From RGIG5612 sp017511185 (GTDB taxonomy: Bacteria; Bacillota; Clostridia; Lachnospirales; Lachnospiraceae), in NCBI GenBank assembly GCA_017511185.1, contig JAFWLF010000107.1, positions 80,850-144,849 of the forward strand: a stretch of 64,000 nucleotides of DNA, in the 5' to 3' direction. The translations under genes and the position numbers were made by a program. Of this stretch, positions 49,526 to 59,311 are shown piece by piece (within the stretch, counting starts at the first letter, position 1; the number at the start of each line of letters is the position of its first letter). Under the pieces are notes generated by a model. That model did no database searches. It saw only the letters and a list, made by a program, of their open reading frames with translations, and was not told the DNA's origin.

Positions 49526-52500
49526 ATGGCAAAGAGAACAGACATTAAAAAAGTATTGATCATTGGATCCGGTCCTATCGTGATCGGCCAGGCTGCAGAG
49601 TTTGATTATGCAGGCACACAGGCTTGTCTGGCCTTGAAAGAAGAGGGCTACCAGGTCATCCTCTGTAATTCCAATCCGGCAACGATCATGACGGATACAT
49701 CCATTGCAGACAAGGTCTACATGGAACCGTTGACTCTGGAATATATCGCTAAGATCCTGCGGTATGAAAGACCAGATGCAATTGTTCCGGGTATCGGCGG
49801 ACAGACAGGTTTAAACCTTGCTATTCAGTTGGAAAAGAAAGGAATCCTGAAAGAGTGCGGCGTGGAACTTCTTGGAACCAGCAGTGATTCCATCGAACGC
49901 GCAGAAGACCGTGAACTGTTCAAGGAAATGTGCGAATCCATTGGCGAGCCGGTTATCCCATCGGAGATCACTTACAACCTGGAAGAAGCAAAAAAAGCAG
50001 CTCTGGATATCGGGTATCCGGTTGTGCTTCGTCCGGCCTTCACCTTAGGCGGTACAGGCGGTGGTTTTGCAAATAATGAAGAAGAACTGGTTGAAGTGGG
50101 CATGAATGCCTTTAAGCTTTCCCCAGTCCATCAGGTCCTGATCGAAAAAAGTGTAAAGGGCTATAAAGAGATTGAATTTGAAGTCATGCGTGATTCCAAT
50201 GATACGGCAATCACCATCTGCGGCATGGAAAATGTAGATCCGGTTGGTGTGCATACCGGCGATTCCATTGTAGTAGCACCAATCCTTTCCTTAAGCAAGG
50301 AAGATGAGAAGATGCTCAATGACAGTGCCATCAAGATCATCCGTGAATTAAAGATCGAAGGCGGCTGCAATGTTCAGTTTGCCCTGAATCCAAATTCCAG
50401 CGAGTACTTCCTGATCGAAGTAAACCCTCGCGTTTCCCGTTCTTCTGCACTGGCATCCAAAGCATCGGGATATCCGATCGCCAGAGTGACGGCAAAGATC
50501 GCTTTAGGCATGGCTCTGGAAGATATTCCTGTCGCTGGCGGCACAGCTGCCATTTCCCCAAGCCTGGATTATATCGTGGCAAAATTCCCGCGGTTCCCGT
50601 TTGATAAATTCACATCCGCTTCCAATATCCTTGGAACACAGATGAAAGCAACCGGTGAGGTTATGGGCATCGGCTCTTCTCTGGAAGAGTGTCTCCTGAA
50701 ATCCATTCGTTCTCTGGAAATTGGAGTTGATCATTTCTATCAGGAACGTTTCCACTCCTTTACAGAAGAGGAACTTCTCGATTACATTAAACAATTCAGA
50801 GATGATAACGTATTTGCAGTTTTTGAACTGCTCCGCCGCGGAGTATCGATCGAAAAGATCCACGAGATCACAATGATCACGGAACTCTTCCTGGAATCCT
50901 ATCAAAAGATCGTGGATATGGAGAAGAAGCTGAAAGAGAATATCAATGATCTTCAGGTGTTGAAAGAAGCCAAGATCATGGGCTTCTCAGATGCATTTAT
51001 CGCAAAGATCTGGCATTTGAAAGAAACGGAAGTTTACGAGAAAAGAAAGAAAAACAATATCGTTCCGGTCTTCCGCATGGTGGATACATTACATACAGGG
51101 GCATATATTGCTTACTTGTATTCTTCTTATTCCGGAACTATGGATTCCAGGCTGACGGATAAAAAGAAGATCCTGGTCCTGGGTGCAGGCCCGATCCGTA
51201 TCGGACAGGGTGTGGAATTTGACTATTCCACAGTGCATGCTGTTCAGACCATTAAACGCGCCGGCTATGAAGCAATCATTATCAACAACAACCCGGAGAC
51301 TGTTTCTACGGACTATACCACTGCAGATAAACTGTATTTTGAACCACTGACACCGGAAGATGTAATGGCCATTATCGATTATGAAAAACCAGAAGGTGTG
51401 ATCGCTTCTCTGGGCGGCCAGACGGCTATTAACCTGGCCCAGCCGCTGGTGGACAGGGGCGTCAAGATCATTGGAACTGACTGTGATGCAATTGAAAAGG
51501 CTGAAAACAGAGACAGTTTTGAAAAAGTCCTGTTAGAGCTGGATATCCCGCAGCCAAAAGGACATGCAGTCACAAATATTGAAGATGGTGTCAAAGCTGC
51601 AAATGATGTTGGCTATCCGGTCCTGGTGCGTCCATCCTTTGTTTTGGGCGGACGTGCAATGCAGATCGTGGCTAATGATGAACAGCTTCGCCATTATCTG
51701 AAGAGTGCTGTGGAGATCGATGCAGATAAACCGGTCCTGGTCGATAAATACATTCAGGGCAAGGAAGTCGAGATCGATGCCATCTGCGACGGCAGAGATG
51801 TTTTTGTACCGGGTATTATGGAACTGGTCGAACGGACGGGTGTTCATTCCGGCGATTCCATCAGCGTCTACCCGACATTCTCCATTTCCAATCAGGTCAA
51901 GGGGATCATCCTGCAGTATGCGAAAAAACTTGGCCTCTCCATCGGAATTGTCGGTTTATATAACATCCAGTTTATAGTAGATAAGGATGACAATGTATTC
52001 ATCATTGAAGTCAACCCTCGCAGCTCGCGTACCGTACCGTTCCTTTCCAAAGCGACCGGTTATTCACTGGCAGACATTGCAACAGAGGTGATCCTTGGCA
52101 AGTCCCTAAAAGAGCAGGGCATCTTTGACCTGTATCCGGAAGAAAAGAAACGTTATTATGTCAAAGTTCCGGTATTCAGTTTCAATAAGATCAAAGGTCT
52201 GGACACCTATCTTTCACCGGAAATGAAATCGACTGGTGAAGCGATCGGATATGATGATAAATTAAACAGAGCATTGTTCAAGGCTTTGCAGGCATCCGGA
52301 ACAAAAGTCAAAAACTATGGCACGGTATTAGCAACCTTTGCAGGAAATGATAAAGAAGAAGCCCTGCCGCTGATCAAACGGTTCTATAATCTGGGCTTCA
52401 ATATTGAGGCAACACCAGGTACAGCAAGGTATTTAAAGGAGCATGGTATTAAGACAAGAGTCTTAAAGAAGATCAGTGACGGCAGTGAAGAAATCTTAGA

Positions 52501-52699
52501 TTCCATCCGTCAGGGACACATTGCATATATTTTAAATACCAGAGATGTCAGCTCCACCAATGAAGAATCGGATGGTCTGAAGATCCGTCAGTGCGCAGCT
52601 GAAAACAATGCAACACTGTTCACTTCACTGGATACTGTGAAAGTACTCCTGGATGTTCTGGAAGAGACAACCCTGACGGTATCCACGATAGACTCATAA
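49526..52699 (+). CDS. carB: Carbamoyl-phosphate synthase large subunit
   Basis: 1057 residues, full length, with two ATP-grasp halves: KKVLIIGSGPIVIGQAAEFDYAGTQAC near the start and KKILVLGAGPIRIGQGVEFDYSTVHA near residue 545, each followed by the NPETVSTDY/SNPATIMTDT motif, and a C-terminal allosteric domain (about 930-1057). It makes carbamoyl phosphate. The small glutaminase subunit (carA) is not next to it or in this window. Confidence 0.97.
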   Translation: MAKRTDIKKVLIIGSGPIVIGQAAEFDYAGTQACLALKEEGYQVILCNSNPATIMTDTSIADKVYMEPLTLEYIAKILRYERPDAIVPGIGGQTGLNLAIQLEKKGILKECGVELLGTSSDSIERAEDRELFKEMCESIGEPVIPSEITYNLEEAKKAALDIGYPVVLRPAFTLGGTGGGFANNEEELVEVGMNAFKLSPVHQVLIEKSVKGYKEIEFEVMRDSNDTAITICGMENVDPVGVHTGDSIVVAPILSLSKEDEKMLNDSAIKIIRELKIEGGCNVQFALNPNSSEYFLIEVNPRVSRSSALASKASGYPIARVTAKIALGMALEDIPVAGGTAAISPSLDYIVAKFPRFPFDKFTSASNILGTQMKATGEVMGIGSSLEECLLKSIRSLEIGVDHFYQERFHSFTEEELLDYIKQFRDDNVFAVFELLRRGVSIEKIHEITMITELFLESYQKIVDMEKKLKENINDLQVLKEAKIMGFSDAFIAKIWHLKETEVYEKRKKNNIVPVFRMVDTLHTGAYIAYLYSSYSGTMDSRLTDKKKILVLGAGPIRIGQGVEFDYSTVHAVQTIKRAGYEAIIINNNPETVSTDYTTADKLYFEPLTPEDVMAIIDYEKPEGVIASLGGQTAINLAQPLVDRGVKIIGTDCDAIEKAENRDSFEKVLLELDIPQPKGHAVTNIEDGVKAANDVGYPVLVRPSFVLGGRAMQIVANDEQLRHYLKSAVEIDADKPVLVDKYIQGKEVEIDAICDGRDVFVPGIMELVERTGVHSGDSISVYPTFSISNQVKGIILQYAKKLGLSIGIVGLYNIQFIVDKDDNVFIIEVNPRSSRTVPFLSKATGYSLADIATEVILGKSLKEQGIFDLYPEEKKRYYVKVPVFSFNKIKGLDTYLSPEMKSTGEAIGYDDKLNRALFKALQASGTKVKNYGTVLATFAGNDKEEALPLIKRFYNLGFNIEATPGTARYLKEHGIKTRVLKKISDGSEEILDSIRQGHIAYILNTRDVSSTNEESDGLKIRQCAAENNATLFTSLDTVKVLLDVLEETTLTVSTIDS

Positions 52700-52702
52700 A
52701 AA

Positions 52703-53437
52703 ATGAAAGATATCTTATTTACGATTAAAGAAAACAGACAAATCGCACCGCAAACCTTTCAAATGGTTCTGGAGGGCGACTGCTGCCAGATCACTTCTCC
52801 GGGGCAGTTTGTGAATATTCATCTGCCTGGGTTCTATCTGAGACGGCCTATCTCGGTATGTGATCTGGATGGCGATCAGCTGACCATTATTTACAAAACA
52901 GTTGGAAAGGGCACTGCCTATATGGCAGAGAAGAAGATTGGCGAAACGCTGCTCCTTTTGACCGGACTTGGAAATGGTTATGATCTTTCCTGTGCTGGTT
53001 TTGAACCGCTCCTGATCGGCGGGGGTGCTGGAGTTCCGCCGATGTATCTTCTGGCAAAACGTCTTTGTGCAGAAGGCAAGAGGGTCCATGTGATCATGGG
53101 CTTTAACAAGCAGGATGAGATTTTTTACGAAGAGGAGTTTAAAAAACTGGGCTGCCAGGTAACCGTAACAACGGTTGACGGCAGTTATGGTAAAAAAGGG
53201 TTTGTAACCGATGCGCTTCCGGAAAACTATAGTTATGTTTATACCTGCGGACCGGAGCCGATGCTGAAAGCCGTCTATAAAGCCATTCAGACGCAAGGGC
53301 AGTTCAGCTTTGAAGAACGGATGGGCTGCGGGTTTGGTGCCTGCATGGGATGTTCCTGCAGGACTCTAACTGGATATAAGCGGATCTGCAAGGACGGACC
53401 TGTGCTGCGAAAGGAGGAAATCTTATGGGAAGATTAA
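52703..53437 (+). CDS. pyrK: Dihydroorotate dehydrogenase electron-transfer subunit
   Basis: 244 residues. RRPISVCD binds FAD, IGGGAGVPPMYLLAKRL the nicotinamide domain, and the C-terminal MGCGFGACMGCSCR with a later Cys (KRICKDGPV) holds the [2Fe-2S] cluster. It links PyrD to NAD. It overlaps pyrD by 13 bases. Confidence 0.94.
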   Translation: MKDILFTIKENRQIAPQTFQMVLEGDCCQITSPGQFVNIHLPGFYLRRPISVCDLDGDQLTIIYKTVGKGTAYMAEKKIGETLLLLTGLGNGYDLSCAGFEPLLIGGGAGVPPMYLLAKRLCAEGKRVHVIMGFNKQDEIFYEEEFKKLGCQVTVTTVDGSYGKKGFVTDALPENYSYVYTCGPEPMLKAVYKAIQTQGQFSFEERMGCGFGACMGCSCRTLTGYKRICKDGPVLRKEEILWED

Positions 53438-54321
53438 CGACCAATCTTTGCGGAATTGAGATCGATAATCCGATCATTCCTGCTTCCGGCACATTTGGCT
53501 ATGGCTACGAATTTGCGGAATTATACGACATCAATTGTCTGGGCACCTTCTCCTTTAAAGGAACCACAAAAGAGCCTCGTTTTGGAAATGAAACGCCTCG
53601 TATTGCGGAAACGCCGTCCGGTATGCTGAATTCTGTCGGATTGCAGAACCCGGGCGTTGAAAAGGTTATTTCAGAGGAACTTCCAAAACTGAAAAAGGTC
53701 TTTTATAAAAAGGTTATGGCCAACGTGAGCGGCTTTTCAGAAGAAGAGTATGTTTACACGGCCAGAAAACTGGATCAGGAAGACATGGTCGGTTGGATCG
53801 AACTGAATATCAGCTGCCCGAATGTGCATGGCGGCGGAATGAGTTTTGGGACCAAGGCGGAAGATGCAGCAAAAGTGACAGCGGCAGTTAAAAAGGAAAT
53901 CAAAAAGCCTTTGATCGTCAAGCTTTCTCCGAATGTTACGGATATTACGGAAATCGCAAAGGCGTGTGAAGGAGCCGGTGCAGATGCAATCAGCCTGATC
54001 AATACCCTGATGGGGATGCGTTTTGATCTGAAAACAAAAAAACCGATCCTGGCAAATGTGACAGGTGGTCTTTCCGGACCGGCCGTTTTTCCGGTCGCAC
54101 TCAGAATGGTCTATCAGACGGCCAACGCAGTGCAGATACCGGTGATCGGCATGGGAGGGATCTCCAGCGCAGAGGATGTATTGGAAATGAGACTGGCGGG
54201 GGCAAGTGCAGTAGAGATTGGTGCGGCAAACCTGATCAATCCATATATCTGCCGCGACATTATAGAAGAATTACCTAAAGTTATGGATAAGTATGGAGTA
54301 GAACAATGGCAAAAGATGTGA
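53425..54321 (+). CDS. pyrD: Dihydroorotate dehydrogenase, catalytic subunit (NAD-linked, class 1B)
   Basis: 298 residues. NPIIPASGTFGYG, NVSGFSEEEY, ELNISCPNVHGGG (catalytic Cys region; the usual base Cys lies in ISCPN), VKLSPNVTDI, SLINTLMGM and IGMGGISSAEDVLEM are all typical of PyrDB. GGAGGA precedes ATG 53425. Partner of PyrK. Confidence 0.95.
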   Translation: MGRLTTNLCGIEIDNPIIPASGTFGYGYEFAELYDINCLGTFSFKGTTKEPRFGNETPRIAETPSGMLNSVGLQNPGVEKVISEELPKLKKVFYKKVMANVSGFSEEEYVYTARKLDQEDMVGWIELNISCPNVHGGGMSFGTKAEDAAKVTAAVKKEIKKPLIVKLSPNVTDITEIAKACEGAGADAISLINTLMGMRFDLKTKKPILANVTGGLSGPAVFPVALRMVYQTANAVQIPVIGMGGISSAEDVLEMRLAGASAVEIGAANLINPYICRDIIEELPKVMDKYGVEQWQKM

Positions 54322-55004
54322 TCATAGCATGTGATTTTAACAGTAAAGAAGAAACATTGGCTTTTCTTGACCGTTTTACGGACTGCAAGCCATTTGTTAA
54401 GATCGGCATGGAGCTGTTTTATGCAGCTGGACCGGAAATCGTGAAAGAGATCAAGCAAAGAGGACATAAGATCTTCCTTGATCTGAAACTGCACGATATC
54501 CCGAATACGGTTAAAAAGGCCATGTCAGTCCTGAGGGACCTGGATGTGGATATTACGAATGTGCATGCCGCAGGGACGATCCCAATGATGGAGGCTGCAA
54601 AGGAAGGGCTTTGCAGATCAGATGGAAGCCGTGCATTGCTGATCGCTGTTACACAGCTTACCAGCACGGAACAGGAACATCTGGAGAAAGATCTCTGGAT
54701 TCAAAAGCCAATGGAAGAAGTGGTCATGCATTATGCACAGAATGCACAAATAGCAGGACTGGACGGTGTTGTCTGTTCACCTTTAGAAGCGGCTGCGGTG
54801 CATGAAAGATGCGGAAAAGAATTCCTGACGATCACGCCAGGTGTCCGTTTTGCAGACGGCGATGTGCAGGACCAGAAACGTGTCATGACTCCGGAGCAGG
54901 CAAAGGCAGCTGGGTCTGACTATATTGTTATGGGTCGTCCGATCACGCAGGCAGATGATCCTGTAGAAGCATATAAAAGAGCAGTAAAGGAGTTCTTATC
55001 ATGA
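54306..55004 (+). CDS. pyrF: Orotidine 5'-phosphate decarboxylase
   Basis: 232 residues. IACDFNSKEE, KIGMELFYAAGPEIV, FLDLKLHDIPNTVKKA (catalytic Lys/Asp), TNVHAAG, GLDGVVCSPLE and TPGVRFADGDVQDQKRVMTPEQA are the standard motifs of type 1 PyrF. Overlaps pyrD by 16 bases and pyrE by four. Confidence 0.96.
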   Translation: MAKDVIIACDFNSKEETLAFLDRFTDCKPFVKIGMELFYAAGPEIVKEIKQRGHKIFLDLKLHDIPNTVKKAMSVLRDLDVDITNVHAAGTIPMMEAAKEGLCRSDGSRALLIAVTQLTSTEQEHLEKDLWIQKPMEEVVMHYAQNAQIAGLDGVVCSPLEAAAVHERCGKEFLTITPGVRFADGDVQDQKRVMTPEQAKAAGSDYIVMGRPITQADDPVEAYKRAVKEFLS

Positions 55005-55648
55005 ATACAAGCGAATTAATTGCTAAAGACCTTCTGAAGATCAAAGCAGTCTGGTTCCGTCCGGAAGAGCCTTTTATCTGGGCAAGCGGGATCAAGAGCC
55101 CGATCTATTGTGACAACCGGTTAACACTTACAGCACCAGAAGTCAGAACGGATGTAGAAAAAGCACTGGCTGAAACGATCCGGGAGCATTATCCGGATGT
55201 AGAAGTCCTGATGGGGACATCCACCGCAGGTATCGCGCATGCTGCTATCGTGGGTCATATCATGCGGCTTCCGATGGGCTATGTCAGAGGAAGTGCCAAA
55301 GATCACGGCAAAGGAAATCAGATTGAAGGAAAACTGGAAGAAGGACAGAAAGTTGTTGTCGTGGAGGATTTGATCTCTACCGGAGGCAGCGTCATTGAGG
55401 TGGTTGAGGCTCTGCGGGCACATAAAGCACAGGTCCTCGGTGTGGTATCCATCTTTACTTATGGTATGCAGAAAGGACTGGATCGTCTGGCAGAAGCAAA
55501 TGTGACCAATTACAGCCTTACTAATTTTGATGAGATCGTGAAAGCAGCCGCTGAAGAAGGATATATCAAACAGGAAGATATTGACCGGTTGATCGCATTC
55601 CGCAACAATCCGTCGGATGAGTCCTGGATAGGCACTGCCACCAAATAA
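55001..55648 (+). CDS. pyrE: Orotate phosphoribosyltransferase
   Basis: 215 residues. FIWASGIKSPIYCDNR, GTSTAGIAHAA, YVRGSAKDHGKGNQIEG and the PRPP-binding loop VVVVEDLISTGGSV are intact. It converts orotate to OMP. ATGA overlap with pyrF. Confidence 0.96.
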   Translation: MNTSELIAKDLLKIKAVWFRPEEPFIWASGIKSPIYCDNRLTLTAPEVRTDVEKALAETIREHYPDVEVLMGTSTAGIAHAAIVGHIMRLPMGYVRGSAKDHGKGNQIEGKLEEGQKVVVVEDLISTGGSVIEVVEALRAHKAQVLGVVSIFTYGMQKGLDRLAEANVTNYSLTNFDEIVKAAAEEGYIKQEDIDRLIAFRNNPSDESWIGTATK

Positions 55649-55669
55649 AGAAGCAGATAAGGGGAAAAC

Positions 55670-56776
55670 ATGAGAAGTATCATTGACATCACAGATCTGT
55701 CTGTGGAAGAGATCAGCGAATTAATGGATACAGCGATGGATATCATCGCAAATCCTGCAAAATATGCACATGCCTGTGATGGGAAGATCCTGGCGACTTT
55801 GTTTTTTGAGCCGTCAACCAGGACCCGTCTTTCTTTTGAGGCAGCCATGCAGTCACTGGGAGGATCTGTCATTTCCCTCCCTAGTGCAGACAAGGCTTCC
55901 AGCAGTACAAAAGGAGAGTCTGTTGCAGATACGATCAAAATCGTAAACTGTTATGCAGACATGATCGCCATGCGGCATCCTCTGGAAGGAAGCGCCTTGG
56001 TTGCAGCCCGTAATTCCAGCACCCCGATCATCAATGCGGGAGATGGCGGACACTGTCATCCGACCCAGACGATGGCAGATCTTCTGACGATCCACCGCTA
56101 TAAAGGCCGTTTTGATCATCTGGTAATTGGTTTATGCGGAGATCTTTTGTATGGAAGGACAGTTCATTCCCTGATCAACGCGATGAGCCGTTATCCGGAC
56201 AACCGCTACATCCTGATCGCTCCGGAAGAGTTGAAACTTCCGGATTATGTGAAAGAGATGATGGATGAAAAGGGGATCGCATATGAAGAAACGACAGATC
56301 TGAATGCTGCGATCCCGCAGCTGGATATTTTGTATATGACCAGAATTCAGAGAGAACGGTTCAAAGATCCTGCTAATTATGAAAAACTGAAAGACAGTTT
56401 CTGTCTGACCGTTGAGAATATGACATTGGCGAAGGAGGATATGTGTCTCTTACATCCGCTCCCGCGTGTGAATGAGATCAGTGCAAAGGTGGATGGAGAT
56501 CCGAGAGCCGCTTACTTTGATCAGGCCTTGAATGGAAAATTCATGCGCATGGCCCTGATCCTGAAACTCTTCAAAGACAATGCAGAAGAAACGGCAGCGA
56601 TGAAACGGGGAGAAACCAGACATTTTGTTCCTCACTATGAATTTGGCTATAAAGGTGCTAAAATTAATATCAGTAAATGTACAAATCCTAAGTGCATCTC
56701 GTCCATTGAGCAGGAGCTGGATCAGATATTCGTAAATGGAAGATGCATCTACTGTGAATCCAAAGAAAAGGAGTAA
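55670..56776 (+). CDS. pyrB: Aspartate carbamoyltransferase with fused PyrI-type zinc domain
   Basis: 368 residues; catalytic PyrB is usually about 305. The first ~305 residues hold FFEPSTRTRLSFE (STRTR), HPTQTMADLLT, DILYMTRIQRERF and LHPLPRVNEI. The extra end has the zinc-site pattern of the regulatory chain PyrI: C337-x4-C342 (CTNPKC-IS), C359-x2-C362 (CIYCE), with the phrase NPKCIS close to the PyrI NSNCIS. The nucleotide-binding domain of PyrI is absent. The zinc domain normally docks onto the catalytic chain, so this fusion may shape the trimer contacts without CTP control (inference). Confidence 0.93.
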   Translation: MRSIIDITDLSVEEISELMDTAMDIIANPAKYAHACDGKILATLFFEPSTRTRLSFEAAMQSLGGSVISLPSADKASSSTKGESVADTIKIVNCYADMIAMRHPLEGSALVAARNSSTPIINAGDGGHCHPTQTMADLLTIHRYKGRFDHLVIGLCGDLLYGRTVHSLINAMSRYPDNRYILIAPEELKLPDYVKEMMDEKGIAYEETTDLNAAIPQLDILYMTRIQRERFKDPANYEKLKDSFCLTVENMTLAKEDMCLLHPLPRVNEISAKVDGDPRAAYFDQALNGKFMRMALILKLFKDNAEETAAMKRGETRHFVPHYEFGYKGAKINISKCTNPKCISSIEQELDQIFVNGRCIYCESKEKE

Positions 56777-56779
56777 CAA

Positions 56780-57319
56780 ATGGAACAGGAAAAACTGATT
56801 GAAATAGCGAAAAGTGTTGGTTTTGAGACGGCCGTTCCACTGGATGTTTCCACACTGCAGGCACTTACGGAAGTGCGGGATATGTGTGCGGTGAATACGT
56901 GCGGAATGTATGGTAAATGCTGGACCTGCCCTCCGGGATGTGGAGAGATCGAGGAATGTGACGCGAGAATGCATTCTTATTCCAAAGGTATTCTGGTGCA
57001 GACTGTCGGGGATATTGAAGACAGTATGGATTTTGAAGGCATTATGGAAGTGACAAAAATGCATAATGAGCGTTTTATTGAATGCCTGGACAAACTGCGG
57101 CCAGAACTTCCTGATATGCTTCCGTTGAATGCTGGCGGGTGTAATAGATGCAAGGAGTGTACTTATCCGGATGCTCCGTGCCGGTTCCCGGAGAAAGCGG
57201 TATCCTCTATGGAGTCATATGGGCTCTATGTATCAGATGTCTGCAAGAAAAATAACGTGGCCTACAATTACGGACCGGAAAAAATGTGCTATTCCGGATG
57301 CTTTTTATATAACGATTAA
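56780..57319 (+). CDS. DUF2284 Cys-rich metal-binding protein
   Basis: 179 residues with about twelve Cys: MCAVNTCGMYGKCWTCPPGCG near 36-56, CNRCKECTYPDAPCRFP near 120-138, and CYSGCFLY at the end. The family (predicted metal-binding, DUF2284) is common next to corrinoid-linked genes in anaerobes, and here it directly precedes a RACE protein. Three bases after pyrB, so in the same transcript. Confidence 0.85.
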   Translation: MEQEKLIEIAKSVGFETAVPLDVSTLQALTEVRDMCAVNTCGMYGKCWTCPPGCGEIEECDARMHSYSKGILVQTVGDIEDSMDFEGIMEVTKMHNERFIECLDKLRPELPDMLPLNAGGCNRCKECTYPDAPCRFPEKAVSSMESYGLYVSDVCKKNNVAYNYGPEKMCYSGCFLYND

Positions 57320-57330
57320 TGGAGAAAAAC

Positions 57331-58860
57331 ATGTTTACAGTAAAGATCCTACCGAATGATATAACGATCGAAGTCCAGGAAGGGACAACACTTCTGGATG
57401 TCCAGATCAAAGCCGGACTTCATCCTGACGCTCCTTGCGGCGGTCAGGGAACGTGCGGAAAATGCCTGGTAGATATCGTTCAGGATAATGGCTATCATCG
57501 TACCGTTCGCGCCTGCCAGTTTAAAGTTGAAGAAGATATGACGATCGAAGTGAAGGAAGAAAATGATCTGCATATCTTAGAGACAGGAACCAAACGGACT
57601 TATGAGATCAAACCACGTCTTTCTTCTGAAGAAATTGGAGAGAAGAAAGCCTTGGGTGCTGCTTTTGATATTGGCACAACTTCTGTTGTCTGTTATCTGC
57701 TGGATCTGGCTACGGGAAAAGAACTGGCACATGCCAGCATGCTGAATCCGCAGAGTCAGTTTGGTGCCGATGTCATTTCCAGATGTGAATATGCCATCGC
57801 CGGAGGATTATCTGAATTATCAAAAGTGATCCGGGATGCATTGAACCAGCTTTTAGAGGAAGCCTGTGCGCAGGCCGGAAAAGAAAAAGAGCAGATCTAT
57901 GTAGCCACAGTTGTCGGAAATACGTGTATGCATCATTTATACATGGGCATTGATCCGACACCGCTTACAGTTGTTCCTTATGAGGCTGTCGTAAAGGACT
58001 ATATGACTGTCACTCCGGCAGAAGTGGATATGCAGATCAATCCGGAAGGTAAGGTGCAGATCCTGCCAAATATCGCGGGATTTGTTGGGGCTGACACTGT
58101 AGGCTGCCTTCTGGCGACCGCATTTGATGAAATAGAAGATCTTTCCCTGATGATCGATATCGGAACCAACGGGGAAATGGTCATGGGTAATAAAGACCAT
58201 ATGATCGCCTGCTCCACAGCAGCGGGTCCTGCATTTGAGGGCGCAAAGATTGAATGTGGTATGCGTGGTATGAGCGGCGCGATCGATCATATCAAGGCAG
58301 ACGGGACAAATCTTGTCTGTCACGTGATCGATGATGTCAAAGCAGTCGGTATCTGCGGCAGCGGTTTAATGGACGCGATTGCTGCTGGTCTGGATATTGA
58401 ACTGATCGATGAGTCCGGAAAGATCGATGAGGACTTCGATTATGTATATCGGCAGGAAGATACAAATCTTCTGGCTTTCAAATTAAGAGATGGGGTTTAT
58501 CTTTCCCAGAAAGATGTCAGGGAGGTGCAGCTGGCAAAAGGTGCCATTGCAGCCGGTATCGAGCTGATGGCAGAGAAGCTGGGCATTCAGGTCTCTGACA
58601 TCAAAAAGATCATGATTGCCGGAGCCTTTGGAAACTACATGGATCCGCATTCAGCCTGCCGGATCGGCATGCTTCCGATCGAATTGGAAGATCGGATCGA
58701 GATGATCGGTAATGCAGCCGGTGAAGGATCCCGCATTGCGACGCTCAATATTGATGAATTTGAACGGGCACAGACGATCAGGCAAAAAGTAGAATTCTTA
58801 GAATTAGCTTCGTCTCCAAACTTCCAGGATACTTTCGTAGATAATCTTTTGTTTGAATAA
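57331..58860 (+). CDS. RACE-type corrinoid activation protein (2Fe-2S ferredoxin plus ASKHA ATPase)
   Basis: 509 residues from ATG 57331, with GGAG at 57321-57324; an ATG at 57319 overlapping the previous stop is possible. The N-terminus (C36-x5-C42-x2-C45, C62) is a plant-type [2Fe-2S] ferredoxin; from about residue 105 comes an ASKHA domain (AFDIGTTSVVCYLL, MIDIGTNGEMVMG, GICGSGLMDAIAA, KIMIAGAFGNYMD), the DUF4445 group. RACE proteins use ATP to reactivate Co(II) corrinoid proteins of methyltransferases. It fits with the UroD-type methyltransferase at 4.6 kb and the B12 salvage operon, but its corrinoid partner is not nearby. Confidence 0.88.
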   Translation: MFTVKILPNDITIEVQEGTTLLDVQIKAGLHPDAPCGGQGTCGKCLVDIVQDNGYHRTVRACQFKVEEDMTIEVKEENDLHILETGTKRTYEIKPRLSSEEIGEKKALGAAFDIGTTSVVCYLLDLATGKELAHASMLNPQSQFGADVISRCEYAIAGGLSELSKVIRDALNQLLEEACAQAGKEKEQIYVATVVGNTCMHHLYMGIDPTPLTVVPYEAVVKDYMTVTPAEVDMQINPEGKVQILPNIAGFVGADTVGCLLATAFDEIEDLSLMIDIGTNGEMVMGNKDHMIACSTAAGPAFEGAKIECGMRGMSGAIDHIKADGTNLVCHVIDDVKAVGICGSGLMDAIAAGLDIELIDESGKIDEDFDYVYRQEDTNLLAFKLRDGVYLSQKDVREVQLAKGAIAAGIELMAEKLGIQVSDIKKIMIAGAFGNYMDPHSACRIGMLPIELEDRIEMIGNAAGEGSRIATLNIDEFERAQTIRQKVEFLELASSPNFQDTFVDNLLFE

Positions 58861-59218
58861 TCAGCAGTCAGAAAGAATCAATAAACGGGAACTGGGCGGC
58901 AGGCAGGAAGAAAAAGCCTGCCGCTTTCTGATGCAGCTGGGGCTTGTGATCCTGGAGCAGAATTATCGTGTAAAGGCTGGTGAGATCGATATTATAGCGA
59001 AAGATGGCGATACCATCTGCTTTGTGGAGGTGAAATACCGGGCAAGCCGGAAATATGGCGGGGCAAATTATGCGATCTCTGCAAAAAAGCAGCAGACGAT
59101 CCGAAAGGTAGCTTCCTGGTATATTACTAGTCATAAATTGAGACAAGATGCATTTTACCGGTTTGATGCTGTGCTGATCGATGGAGAAGAAATACAATAT
59201 ATCCGCAATGCCTGGTAA
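58853..59218 (+). CDS. YraN/UPF0102 family nuclease-like protein
   Basis: 121 residues. No ATG is available near the family N-terminus, so TTG 58853, overlapping the previous gene end, is taken as the start. GGRQEEKACRFL, EQNYRVKAGEIDIIAKDGDTICFVEVKYR and KKQQTIRKVASWYI are typical of YraN; the E-x-D and E-V-K residues form a PD-(D/E)XK-like site. Role unknown. Confidence 0.87.
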   Translation: MNNQQSERINKRELGGRQEEKACRFLMQLGLVILEQNYRVKAGEIDIIAKDGDTICFVEVKYRASRKYGGANYAISAKKQQTIRKVASWYITSHKLRQDAFYRFDAVLIDGEEIQYIRNAW

Positions 59219-59226
59219 TATTTTAG

Positions 59227-59254
59227 TTGACGAGGGACACATTTATGTTATAAT
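59227..59254 (+). promoter_or_regulatory. Promoter of rpsU
   Basis: TTGACG (59227-59232), 16-base spacer, TATAAT (59249-59254). Confidence 0.75.
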
Positions 59255-59311
59255 TCTTAAAGCGCGTAAGCGGATAGATTCCATAATCGGAGGGAGGTTA
59301 GTTCGAAGCTT

